A stretch of DNA of 38,418 nt. It comes from an uncultured Lachnospiraceae bacterium. GTDB lineage: Bacteria; Bacillota; Clostridia; Lachnospirales; Lachnospiraceae. Location of the stretch: the NCBI GenBank assembly GCA_910578845.1, contig CAJTSL010000006.1:1-38418 (forward strand), in the 5' to 3' direction. Shown here piece by piece: positions 16,001 to 23,735 of the stretch. A model generated the notes under the pieces. It made no database searches. It was not told the origin of the DNA and saw only the letters and a list, made by a program, of their open reading frames with translations. The stretch's first letter is position 1. The number at the start of each line of letters is the position of its first letter. A program made the translations under genes and the position numbers.

Positions 16001-17746
16001 ATGGGGATTAATATGGAATATATCATTTTAGTAGGAGTATTGCTGCTATTTATCTTGCTGATTATGGGAAAGGGATACATAGACAGCAAGATAAGCGAGA
16101 AAGACTTTATCAAGAAGCTGTATGAGAATTATGGGACTGCGGCTACGAGAGAATATAAGGTGGGTGAACTGGATGAGCATATATCTATGTATTATCAGAA
16201 ACACCAGGAAGCACAGCAGATAGACAACATTACCTGGAATGATTTGCATATGGATGATGTCTATTATAAGCTTAATTATTCCCATAGCGCGGCAGGAGAT
16301 GAATATTTGTATTACCGGCTTCGTACTCCATGGCAGGACAAAGAGGAACTGGATCAATTTGAAAAACATGTCCAATATTTCATGGAGCATGCAGACGAGC
16401 GTGTGGCGATGCAACTGCAATTTGCTAAACTAGGCAGAATGGGGAAGTATTCGTTGTTTGAGTATTTGGAATATCTGGATACGCTTGGAGAAAGGAATAA
16501 CATACGTTATTTTCTCGCAATATTATTGGTTTTCTTTGGCATTGCGATGATGTTCTATTCGGCGCCAATCGGTGTTTGTGTATTGTTGCTTTCTTTGGCT
16601 AGGAACATGATGTTCTATTATAAAGAACAGAAAGAAATTGAGCCGTATATTTCGAGCTTCCATTATATCTTACGCTTGATGGAGGCGGCGGAGAAGATCG
16701 GGAAGGAGCCTATTGCAGAGATTGAAAAAGAGCGTAAGGAGCTGTTGTCTCTTTGCAAAGCGATGGAAGGCTTCCGGCGTAATTCATTCATTGTCCTCTC
16801 GGGAAGCCGATCGGGGATTTCCGTTAGCAGTAACCCATTGGAAGTCATTTTTGATTACGCACGGATGATATTTTATCTGGACCTGATCAAATTCAATCAG
16901 ATGTTACGTATGGTCAGGGAGCATTTGCCTGAGATTGATAAAATGGTAACGATGGCAGGCAGTCTGGAAACAGTCATTGTAACAGGTGAATACCGTAGTT
17001 ACCTACAGGGAGAATATTGTATCCCGAAGCTGTTATCCGGCTTGGAAGATACGGAATGTTGTTTGAAAATAGAGCAAATGTATCACCCGTTATTGGATAA
17101 TCCGGTGAAAAATGATATAGAAGTGAAAAGAGGGATCCTCCTGACAGGATCTAATGCATCGGGAAAGTCTACTTTCCTGCGTGCGGTAGCCTTAAACGCT
17201 GTGCTGGCGCAGACATTGCATACCTGTATGGCATCGGCTTATGAAGGCAGTATGTTCCGTATTTATTCATCCATGTCTTTGCAGGATGATTTAGAGAGTG
17301 GAGACAGTTATTATATGGTAGAAGTCAAGTCAATCCGTAGGATCCTGATGCAGGTGAAGGAAGCTGAGCAAGATGGGAAACGGGTGTTATGTTTTGTAGA
17401 CGAAGTGCTTCGGGGAACGAATACTGTGGAGCGTATTGCGGCTTCCACGCAAATATTGACGGCGCTTGCGAAAGAACATGCCGTTTGTTTTGCGGCGACA
17501 CATGATCTGGAGCTGACGAAGCTTCTGGGCAGTGTATATGATAATTATCATTTTGAAGAAGAGATCATCGAAGACGATATTTTTTTCCCCTATCGGATAC
17601 AAAGAGGCCCTGCCGTTTCCAGGAATGCGATCGCGCTGTTAAAAATGCTTGGCTATGAGGAAACATTAGTAAAGGATGCGGAAGCGATGGCGGAAACATT
17701 TTTACAGACCGGCGAGTGGCAGGGATCAGTGAGCGGAGATCAATGA
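16001..17746 (+). CDS. Membrane-anchored MutS-family (domain III-V) ATPase
   Basis: A 581-residue protein with the MutS lever/ATPase part but no mismatch-recognition domain. One helix is at residues 5-25 (YIILVGVLLLFILLIMGKG) and two more at about 165-205. The helical core follows, then the MutS ATPase: Walker A GSNASGKST near residue 383, a Q-loop-like SLQDDLESGDSYYMVE, Walker B CFVDEVLRGTNTVER and the ATHDLEL histidine. Related membrane MutS-like proteins exist in Clostridia and their role is not known; they are distinct from MutS1 and MutS2 (no Smr domain here). The ATG at 16013 is an alternative start. The end overlaps rnhA (ATGA), so the two are probably co-translated. Confidence 0.8.
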   Translation: MGINMEYIILVGVLLLFILLIMGKGYIDSKISEKDFIKKLYENYGTAATREYKVGELDEHISMYYQKHQEAQQIDNITWNDLHMDDVYYKLNYSHSAAGDEYLYYRLRTPWQDKEELDQFEKHVQYFMEHADERVAMQLQFAKLGRMGKYSLFEYLEYLDTLGERNNIRYFLAILLVFFGIAMMFYSAPIGVCVLLLSLARNMMFYYKEQKEIEPYISSFHYILRLMEAAEKIGKEPIAEIEKERKELLSLCKAMEGFRRNSFIVLSGSRSGISVSSNPLEVIFDYARMIFYLDLIKFNQMLRMVREHLPEIDKMVTMAGSLETVIVTGEYRSYLQGEYCIPKLLSGLEDTECCLKIEQMYHPLLDNPVKNDIEVKRGILLTGSNASGKSTFLRAVALNAVLAQTLHTCMASAYEGSMFRIYSSMSLQDDLESGDSYYMVEVKSIRRILMQVKEAEQDGKRVLCFVDEVLRGTNTVERIAASTQILTALAKEHAVCFAATHDLELTKLLGSVYDNYHFEEEIIEDDIFFPYRIQRGPAVSRNAIALLKMLGYEETLVKDAEAMAETFLQTGEWQGSVSGDQ

Positions 17747-18258
17747 GCGAGAGGAAGGGGACGACAGCGAGGATGAAAGTGACAATTTATACGGATGGCG
17801 CGGCAAGAGGAAATCCGGAAGGTCCCGGTGGCTATGGGGCGATAGTGCAGTATGTTGATACGAAAGGGACAGTGCACGAGAGAGAGTTTTCAGCAGGATA
17901 TAAGAAGACAACGAATAATCGGATGGAGCTGATGGCAGCAATTGTCGGACTGGAGGCTTTGACAAAGCCATGCGATGTGACGCTTGTTTCCGACTCTAAA
18001 TATGTCACCGATGCTTTTAATAAGCACTGGATTGAAGGCTGGCTTAGGAAGGGTTGGAAGACGGCAGGCAATAAACCTGTTAAGAATGTTGATTTATGGC
18101 AAAGGCTCTTGCGGGCAAAAGAACCGCATCAGGTGACATTTCAATGGGTTAAGGGACATGATGGGCATCCTGAAAATGAAAGATGTGATATGCTTGCAAC
18201 GACGGCTGCGGACGGTTCCATGTTACTTGACGATTCAGCCGGATTGGTGGTACAATAG
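17743..18258 (+). CDS. rnhA: Ribonuclease HI
   Basis: Cleaves the RNA strand of RNA-DNA hybrids. The four acidic active-site residues are present: Asp in YTDGAARGNPEGPGGYG, Glu in NRMELMAA, Asp in SDSKYVTDAF and the late Asp in NERCDMLA, with the conserved His in KGHDGHPENE. The length of 171 residues from ATG 17743 is typical. That ATG overlaps the TGA of the mutS-like gene and has a GGAG-type site upstream; ATG 17773 (MKVTIYTDG) is a plausible alternative. It lies within a run of short-spaced genes. Confidence 0.93.
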   Translation: MSERKGTTARMKVTIYTDGAARGNPEGPGGYGAIVQYVDTKGTVHEREFSAGYKKTTNNRMELMAAIVGLEALTKPCDVTLVSDSKYVTDAFNKHWIEGWLRKGWKTAGNKPVKNVDLWQRLLRAKEPHQVTFQWVKGHDGHPENERCDMLATTAADGSMLLDDSAGLVVQ

Positions 18259-18304
18259 GAATGCGAATTACCGTATAGAAATGGAAAGGGGTAGGGATAC
18301 CAGG

Positions 18305-18490
18305 ATGAGTAATTTAATTTTATTTTTGAATTCCTTTTTATCGTATTTATTGTTGTTTGTACTTATTATAGCGCTGGTAATCGTTGCTTGCATCATTGGC
18401 GTGAAGTGGCGTAAGAGCAAAGACGCGAAGCTTGCGCTTTCCGGAGGCGCTGATGTCGAACAGCCTAATGCCGGAAACGGACGGGCATAA
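18305..18490 (+). CDS. Small single-pass membrane protein
   Basis: A 61-residue protein: MSNLILFLNSFLSYLLLF begins a hydrophobic segment of about 35 residues, followed by a basic KWRKSKDAK stretch and a short polar tail. It thus looks like an N-out, C-in anchored peptide. ATG 18305 follows AGGGGTAGGGAT; the open frame runs further upstream but overlaps rnhA without a start site. I do not recognise a function. Its 3' end contains the GGAGG that precedes the next gene's possible start at 18453. Confidence 0.6.
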   Translation: MSNLILFLNSFLSYLLLFVLIIALVIVACIIGVKWRKSKDAKLALSGGADVEQPNAGNGRA

Positions 18491-19241
18491 TATGGATAAG
18501 GCGGACTTGAATGAAGGTGTTCATGTAAATGAACGCCTTTTCCTTATGCAGTATACGACAATCCTTTGGGATTTGGACCAGACGATATTAGATTTCAGGA
18601 AATCCATGGATTATGCGCTCAGGCTTTCTTTTGAACATCTGCACCTTGCAATAGATGATGAGAAAATTGCCTTGTATGAGAAGATTAATGACAGTTATTG
18701 GCGGCGGCTAGAGCGGGGAGAGATAACAAAGGAGGAAGTGCTGATCGGGCGCTTTTGCACCTTTTTCGAACGTTTAGGGATTACGGAGGAAAAGCCGGAA
18801 GAGATTGCGGATTTCTACCAAGACGCGCTGGGTGAAGTTTATTTTTTCCGTGATGAGGCGGACAAGCTGCTTCTAAAGTTAAAAGAACTTGGTTACCGGC
18901 AATATATCGTAACAAACGGTGTCAACAGAACGCAGGCGAAGAAGCTGCGGCTCTCTAAGCTGGACCAATTAATGGATGGCGTGTTTGTTTCGGAATTAAT
19001 AGGCTACCCGAAGCCTCGCAAAGAATATTTTGATGCCTGCTTTGACATGCTAAAGGGGATAACGAGGCAGGAGTGTATTCTGGTTGGCGATTCTATCACA
19101 AGTGATATGCAAGGCGCTGCTAATGCGGGCATTGCCTCTTGCTGGTATAATCCGGATAAGCGCGAGAATACGCTTGGGATTGCGGTTGATTATGAAATAC
19201 GGAATTTGTGGGAAGTAGTAGATATTGTACGGAAAGGATAA
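18453..19241 (+). CDS. HAD-family nucleotidase, YjjG-like
   Basis: Haloacid dehalogenase phosphatase of the YjjG/YfnB group, which removes phosphate from (non-canonical) nucleoside monophosphates. Motif I is DLDQTILDF, motif II TNG in YIVTNGVNRTQAKKL, the conserved Lys is in GYPKPRKEYF, and motif IV is GDSITSDMQGAANAG. A helical cap (about residues 45-120) is of the C1 type. The start is uncertain: ATG 18453 has an excellent GGAGG six bases upstream, but family members begin near ATG 18546 (MQYTTILWDLDQT), which has no binding site and directly follows a terminator-like hairpin. ATG 18492 is also possible. The neighbours are nucleotide genes, which fits a house-cleaning role. Confidence 0.85.
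   Translation: MSNSLMPETDGHNMDKADLNEGVHVNERLFLMQYTTILWDLDQTILDFRKSMDYALRLSFEHLHLAIDDEKIALYEKINDSYWRRLERGEITKEEVLIGRFCTFFERLGITEEKPEEIADFYQDALGEVYFFRDEADKLLLKLKELGYRQYIVTNGVNRTQAKKLRLSKLDQLMDGVFVSELIGYPKPRKEYFDACFDMLKGITRQECILVGDSITSDMQGAANAGIASCWYNPDKRENTLGIAVDYEIRNLWEVVDIVRKG
18514..18545 (+). terminator. Terminator-like hairpin at the YjjG start region
   Basis: AAGGTGTTCAT (18514-18524) pairs with ATGAACGCCTT (18529-18539) over 11 bp, with one G-T wobble and a GTAA tetraloop. It runs into TTTTCCTT and is followed at once by an ATG at 18546. It lies inside the frame opened by ATG 18453, so it either ends the upstream operon or attenuates this gene. Confidence 0.5.
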
Positions 19242-19248
19242 GAGATCC

Positions 19249-20241
19249 ATGCCAAAATCGACGAACCAAAAACTGAAGCTTTTGTATATCCTGAAGATCT
19301 TGTCGGAGCAGACGGATGAGGAACATTGCATGAGCGCACAGAGACTGATTGATGAATTGGCAAAATATGAGATTAAGGCGGAGCGCAAGAGCATTTATGA
19401 TGATATGAACCAATTAATAGATTTTGGCTATGATATCATTTTGGTGAAATCTCGGGGAAGCGGTGGTTACTATCTGGCGAGCAGGGAATTTGAATTAGCG
19501 GAGCTAAAATTGCTCGTGGAAGTCGTGCAGTCCTCGAAATTCATCACGCTTAAGAAATCCAGGGAACTGATAGGGAAAATAGAGAAACTGGCGTCAAAGT
19601 CGGATGCCAGGCAATTGCAGCGCCAAGTATATGTAGCGAACCGGATTAAAACAGCTAATGAAAGCATCTATTATATCGTAGATGATATTCATAAAGCGAT
19701 CCAGAACAACGAACAGATTTCGTTCCAATATCTGGAATGGAATCTGGAGAAACAGCTTATACCACGAAGAGACGGCAAGAAGTATAAAGTAAGCCCATGG
19801 GCGTTGACATGTAAAGAGGAGAATTATTATTTAATTGCCCATGACGCAGACGAGGATAAAATTAAACATTTCCGGGTAGATAAAATGGGGAGCATTGAAA
19901 TCCTTACGGGTATTCGGAGAGAAGGAAGCGCCTTATTTGAACGTTTTGACATTGCAGATTATGCGAATAAGACATTTGGCATGTTCGGAGGAAAAGAGGA
20001 AATCGTCACGATGCGGTTTGAGAACCATTTGATTGGCGTCGTTATGGATCGGTTTGGCAAAGATGTTTCGGTCCGGCAGAAGGATGACGGACATTTCTCT
20101 GTCCGAGTGGCAGTGGCGTTAAGCGGCCAGTTCTTCGGATGGCTTACCGGCCTTGGGCAAGGGGCATGTCTGACTGCGCCGGCGGATGTCGTGGATGAAT
20201 ATCGACAATACATACAGAATGTAATGAAAAATTACACATAA
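19249..20241 (+). CDS. WYL-domain transcriptional regulator
   Basis: A 330-residue DNA-binding regulator. The N-terminus (about 5-65) is an HTH_11 winged helix: KLLYILKILSEQT, AQRLIDELAKYEI and RKSIYDDMNQLIDFGYDI. The WYL domain (about 135-230) contains YKVSPWALTCKEENYYLIAHD and IKHFRVDKM, and a WCX extension ends the protein. WYL domains are thought to sense ligands or nucleic acid ends. ATG 19249 follows AAAGGATAAGAG and is preferred over 19225, which would overlap the nucleotidase. The gene is followed by a strong terminator. Its target is unknown; the adjacent nucleotide genes are candidates. Confidence 0.85.
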   Translation: MPKSTNQKLKLLYILKILSEQTDEEHCMSAQRLIDELAKYEIKAERKSIYDDMNQLIDFGYDIILVKSRGSGGYYLASREFELAELKLLVEVVQSSKFITLKKSRELIGKIEKLASKSDARQLQRQVYVANRIKTANESIYYIVDDIHKAIQNNEQISFQYLEWNLEKQLIPRRDGKKYKVSPWALTCKEENYYLIAHDADEDKIKHFRVDKMGSIEILTGIRREGSALFERFDIADYANKTFGMFGGKEEIVTMRFENHLIGVVMDRFGKDVSVRQKDDGHFSVRVAVALSGQFFGWLTGLGQGACLTAPADVVDEYRQYIQNVMKNYT

Positions 20242-20259
20242 TTGTTCCGTTGAATTTTG

Positions 20260-20290
20260 GGATATGTCACAAAACATATCCTTCTTTTTT
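20260..20290 (+). terminator. Rho-independent terminator
   Basis: GGATATGT (20260-20267) and ACATATCC (20274-20281) form a perfect 8-bp stem with a six-base loop, followed by TTCTTTTTT. It ends the punA-to-WYL gene run. Confidence 0.85.
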
Positions 20291-20315
20291 GGCTAAATTT
20301 ATTTTACTTTATAGA

Positions 20316-20344
20316 TTGACACAAAGTGGGTATTATCATATACT
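20316..20344 (+). promoter_or_regulatory. Promoter of nrdD (TTGACA-17-TATACT)
   Basis: A perfect TTGACA lies at 20316-20321 and TATACT at 20339-20344, 17 bases apart. The expected start near 20351 falls just before the two candidate NrdR boxes, so a repressor bound there would block transcription. Confidence 0.8.
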
Positions 20345-20356
20345 AGTCCTAAACCA

Positions 20357-20396
20357 CAAAATATAGAGATGTTATGTTAACAACAACTATATTTTG
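20357..20396 (+). promoter_or_regulatory. Two candidate NrdR boxes
   Basis: CAAAATATAG (20357-20366) and CTATATTTTG (20387-20396) each match the NrdR core pattern CwAtATaTwG with one mismatch. Their centres are 30 bp apart, close to three helical turns, the usual geometry for NrdR box pairs. The two are exact inverted copies of each other over 10 bp. They lie immediately downstream of the nrdD promoter. NrdR control of ribonucleotide reductase genes is well established; its action here is inferred. Confidence 0.75.
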
Positions 20397-20484
20397 TAGC
20401 ACATAACAGGTGTAATTGCACAGATCATAGGCGGATTGCGGGTCTGTGGAGTGGATGTATTATCATAAGCAAGGGAGAAATAGA

Positions 20485-22674
20485 ATGAGTAGTCTTTTAG
20501 AAATGCCCGGAACAGAAGTCAAGAACTATGGAGCAGAATTCAGGCCGGAGAGAGATGTCAAAGTCATCAAAAAAGATGGCAGCTTAGAACGGTTCAATGT
20601 CCAGAAAGTAATTGACGCGGTTGGGAAAAGCGCATACCGTGCCCTGACGAAATTTACAGAAGAAGAGAAGCAGCATATCTGTCAGACGGTGGTAAAGCGG
20701 GTCAATGAATTAGAAGAAGACCAGATACCGATCCAGATCATGCACAATGTGGTGGAGAGCGCATTAGAAGAAGTAAAGCCTATTGTGGCAAAAAGCTACC
20801 GGGATTATCGCAACTACAAACAGGATTTTGTGCGCATGATGGACGATGTTTATAAGAAGAGCCAGTCCATTATGTACATTGGGGATAAAGAGAACGCGAA
20901 TACGGACAGTGCGCTTGTTTCTACGAAAAGAAGCCTTATTTTCAACCAATTCAATAAAGAATTGTACCAGAAGTTCTTTATGACGACGGAGGAAATCCAG
21001 GCATGCCGTGACGGATATCTTTATGTGCATGACATGTCGGCGAGAAGAGATACCATGAATTGCTGCCTTTTCAATGTAGCCGAAGTCCTGCGGGGCGGTT
21101 TTGAAATGGGCAATATCTGGTACAATGAACCGAAAACGCTCGACGTTGCTTTCGATGTGATCGGTGACATTGTCCTTAGTGCGGCGAGCCAGCAATATGG
21201 TGGCTTTACTGTGCCGGAAGTGGACAAGATTTTGGAACCTTATGCAGAGAAGACATACCACAAGAGCTTAGCAAAATATACCCGGATGGGCATTGCAGAG
21301 GAACAGGCGAAAGAAGAAGCGTTGGCGGACGTGGAGAGAGAATTCGAACAGGGGTTCCAAGGATGGGAATACAAGTTTAATACGGTTGCCAGTAGCCGTG
21401 GCGATTATCCTTTTATTACGGTGACGGCGGGAATCGGGACTGGGAGATTTGCCAAGCTTGCGACTATTACGATGCTGAATGTAAGGAAAAAGGGACAGGG
21501 GAAGGAAGAGTGCAAGAAACCGGTATTGTTCCCAAAGATTGTCTTCTTATATGATGAAAACCTGCATGGCCCTGGGATGGAGTTGGAGGATGTTTTTGAA
21601 GCGGGCGTGTGCTGCTCCGCCAAGACGATGTATCCCGACTGGCTCAGTCTGACCGGGAAAGGCTATATTGCCAGTATGTACAAGCGGTATGGCAAAGTGA
21701 TCTCACCGATGGGATGCCGTGCTTTTTTATCTCCTTGGTATGAGAGAGGCGGCATGCACCCTGCGGATGAAGAAGACTCGCCAATTTTTGTGGGCAGGTT
21801 TAATATTGGCGTAGTTTCTTTACATTTACCGATGATTCTAGCGAAGTCTCGTCAGGAGAGCAAAGATTTCTATGAAGTGCTGGATTATTATCTGAACCTG
21901 ATCCGGCAGCTCCATATAAGGACTTATGCGTATCTGGGGGAGATGCGTGCCTCTACGAACCCGCTTGCCTATTGTGAGGGTGGTTTCCTTGGAGGGCATT
22001 TACAGCTTCATGATAAGATTAAGCCGATATTAAAAACGGCTACGGCTAGTTTTGGCATTACCGCATTCAACGAGCTGCAAGAGCTCTATAACGGGAAATC
22101 GTTAGTGGAAGACGGTAAATTCTCGCTGGAAGTTTTGGAACATATTAATGAGAAAATCAATGAGTTCAAAGAAGCCGACGGACACCTTTATGCCATTTAC
22201 GGGACGCCTGCTGAGAACTTGTGCGGATTGCAGGTAAAGCAGTTCCGCGCTAAATATGGTATCGTAGAAGGTGTTTCAGATAGAGAGTATGTTTCTAATA
22301 GTTTTCACTGTCATGTGACGGAAGACATTACGCCGATTGAAAAACAGGATTTGGAGTACCGGTTCTGGGAACTTGCCAACGGTGGGAAGATCCAATACGT
22401 AAAATATCCGATTGACTATAATGTGGAAGCGATCAAGACGCTAATCAGACGTGCGATGGCGATGGGATTCTATGAGGGCGTTAATTTATCGCTGGCTTAT
22501 TGTGATGACTGTGGGCATCAGGAACTGGAAATGGACGTATGTCCGGTCTGTGGGAGCAGGAATCTGACGAAAATAGACAGAATGAACGGCTACCTCGCAT
22601 ATTCACGCGTACATGGCGACACAAGGCTAAGTGATGCGAAGATGGCGGAAATAGCGGAGCGTAAAAGTATGTAA
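20485..22674 (+). CDS. nrdD: Anaerobic ribonucleoside-triphosphate reductase (class III)
   Basis: Reduces ribonucleoside triphosphates to deoxy forms by a glycyl radical, needed for DNA synthesis without oxygen. The 729 residues start with an ATP-cone regulatory domain (about 25-115: VIKKDGSLERFNVQKV). The ten-stranded catalytic barrel follows, with Cys-containing segments such as MNCCLFN. The end carries a zinc site (CDDC and CPVC) and then the radical loop RMNGYLAY, whose Gly holds the radical. ATG 20485 is chosen for AAGGGAGAA upstream. The activase gene nrdG follows after 24 bases. A promoter and two NrdR-like boxes lie in the leader. Confidence 0.95.
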   Translation: MSSLLEMPGTEVKNYGAEFRPERDVKVIKKDGSLERFNVQKVIDAVGKSAYRALTKFTEEEKQHICQTVVKRVNELEEDQIPIQIMHNVVESALEEVKPIVAKSYRDYRNYKQDFVRMMDDVYKKSQSIMYIGDKENANTDSALVSTKRSLIFNQFNKELYQKFFMTTEEIQACRDGYLYVHDMSARRDTMNCCLFNVAEVLRGGFEMGNIWYNEPKTLDVAFDVIGDIVLSAASQQYGGFTVPEVDKILEPYAEKTYHKSLAKYTRMGIAEEQAKEEALADVEREFEQGFQGWEYKFNTVASSRGDYPFITVTAGIGTGRFAKLATITMLNVRKKGQGKEECKKPVLFPKIVFLYDENLHGPGMELEDVFEAGVCCSAKTMYPDWLSLTGKGYIASMYKRYGKVISPMGCRAFLSPWYERGGMHPADEEDSPIFVGRFNIGVVSLHLPMILAKSRQESKDFYEVLDYYLNLIRQLHIRTYAYLGEMRASTNPLAYCEGGFLGGHLQLHDKIKPILKTATASFGITAFNELQELYNGKSLVEDGKFSLEVLEHINEKINEFKEADGHLYAIYGTPAENLCGLQVKQFRAKYGIVEGVSDREYVSNSFHCHVTEDITPIEKQDLEYRFWELANGGKIQYVKYPIDYNVEAIKTLIRRAMAMGFYEGVNLSLAYCDDCGHQELEMDVCPVCGSRNLTKIDRMNGYLAYSRVHGDTRLSDAKMAEIAERKSM

Positions 22675-22698
22675 AGCATTGTTATGAAAGGAAATGGA

Positions 22699-23193
22699 AT
22701 GAGATATCATAATATTACGAAGGACGATATGCTGAATGGAGATGGGCTCAGAGTTGTTCTTTGGGTCGCAGGTTGTTCCCATTGCTGTAAGGGATGCCAC
22801 AATCCTGTGACATGGGATCCTGACGGCGGGATTCTATTTGATGAAGCGGCGAAGCAGGAGATCTTTGAGCAGCTTGATCAATCTTATATTTCCGGAATTA
22901 CATTTTCCGGTGGCGATCCGCTCCATGTGGCAAATCGTCCGGACATCAGAACATTCATGGCGGAGATCAAAGAGAAATATCCATCCAAAACGATTTGGCT
23001 ATATACCGGAGATGTGTGGGAAAATATCTGTCAGGATGTGGCAATGCAGTACATAGATGTCTTGGTGGATGGTGAATTTGTCTTAGAGAAAAAAGATGCT
23101 GCATTGCATTGGCGTGGGAGCAGCAACCAGAGGGTTATTGATGTACAAGCAAGCTTGAAGCAGCCTGACAGCAAGGAACCGGTATTGTACTGA
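22699..23193 (+). CDS. nrdG: Anaerobic ribonucleotide reductase activating protein (radical SAM)
   Basis: Generates the glycyl radical on NrdD using S-adenosylmethionine and a [4Fe-4S] cluster. The cluster motif CX3CX2C is present in GCSHCCKGCHNP, with one extra Cys inside it. The SAM-binding SGGDPLH, the strand IWLYTGDVWEN and the late LVDGEFV follow in usual order. The 164-residue length is typical. ATG 22699 is preferred to 22684 because AAAGGA lies seven bases upstream. It is in one operon with nrdD. Confidence 0.95.
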   Translation: MRYHNITKDDMLNGDGLRVVLWVAGCSHCCKGCHNPVTWDPDGGILFDEAAKQEIFEQLDQSYISGITFSGGDPLHVANRPDIRTFMAEIKEKYPSKTIWLYTGDVWENICQDVAMQYIDVLVDGEFVLEKKDAALHWRGSSNQRVIDVQASLKQPDSKEPVLY

Positions 23194-23231
23194 CGGTCAA
23201 ATTGATAGGGAATAAAGGAGAATGTCCATAG

Positions 23232-23666
23232 ATGAAGAGGGTAAGGGTTAAATATTTTACGGATCAAATAGAGAAACTGGAATATATAGACGGAAAGTCA
23301 GACTGGATAGACCTTCGTGCCGCAGAAAATGTTATTTTGAAACAAGGAGAATTCAAATTGATCCCGCTTGGCGTGGCAATGGAGCTGCCCAAAGGCTATG
23401 AAGCGCATGTTGTGCCAAGAAGCTCTACTTTTAAGAATTTTGGCATTATCCAGACAAATCACCAAGGGGTGATTGATTGCTCCTATTGTGGTGATAATGA
23501 CCAGTGGTTCATGCCGGCATATGCCATACGGGATACGGAGATCCATGTGAATGACAGGATTTGTCAGTTCCGCATCATGGAGAACCAGCCAAAGCTACAG
23601 TTTGATGAAGTGGATACCCTTGGAAATGATGACAGAGGCGGACATGGAAGCACTGGCAGACAATAA
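23232..23666 (+). CDS. dut: dUTP diphosphatase (trimeric dUTPase)
   Basis: Hydrolyses dUTP to dUMP, keeping uracil out of DNA and feeding dTMP synthesis. The five motifs are visible in 144 residues: DLRAAEN (motif 1, with an atypical sequence), PRSSTFKNFGI (2), NHQGVIDCSYCGDN (3), NDRICQFRI (4) and the C-terminal RGGHGSTG (5). Motif 3 has Cys where many relatives have Arg (YRG), and motif 5 has His where Phe is usual. AAGGAG lies upstream of ATG 23232. It follows nrdDG closely, so dNTP production and clean-up appear co-transcribed. A terminator follows. Confidence 0.88.
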   Translation: MKRVRVKYFTDQIEKLEYIDGKSDWIDLRAAENVILKQGEFKLIPLGVAMELPKGYEAHVVPRSSTFKNFGIIQTNHQGVIDCSYCGDNDQWFMPAYAIRDTEIHVNDRICQFRIMENQPKLQFDEVDTLGNDDRGGHGSTGRQ

Positions 23667-23682
23667 AATAATTGGAATAAAT

Positions 23683-23731
23683 AACTCTTTCCGAAGACAT
23701 ACTAAGAAAAAATGTCTCGGAAGGAGTTTTT
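23683..23731 (+). terminator. Terminator whose 3' arm holds the next gene's ribosome binding site
   Basis: The left arm 23683-23700 (AACTCTTTCCGAAGACAT) pairs with 23712-23728 (ATGTCTCGGAAGGAGTT) over about 17 bp, with one bulged A and one G-T wobble, and continues into TTTTT. It ends the nrdD-nrdG-dut transcript. The GGAAGGAG in the right arm is also the likely binding site for the gerA-like gene starting at 23736. Confidence 0.75.
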
Positions 23732-23735
23732 ATCT

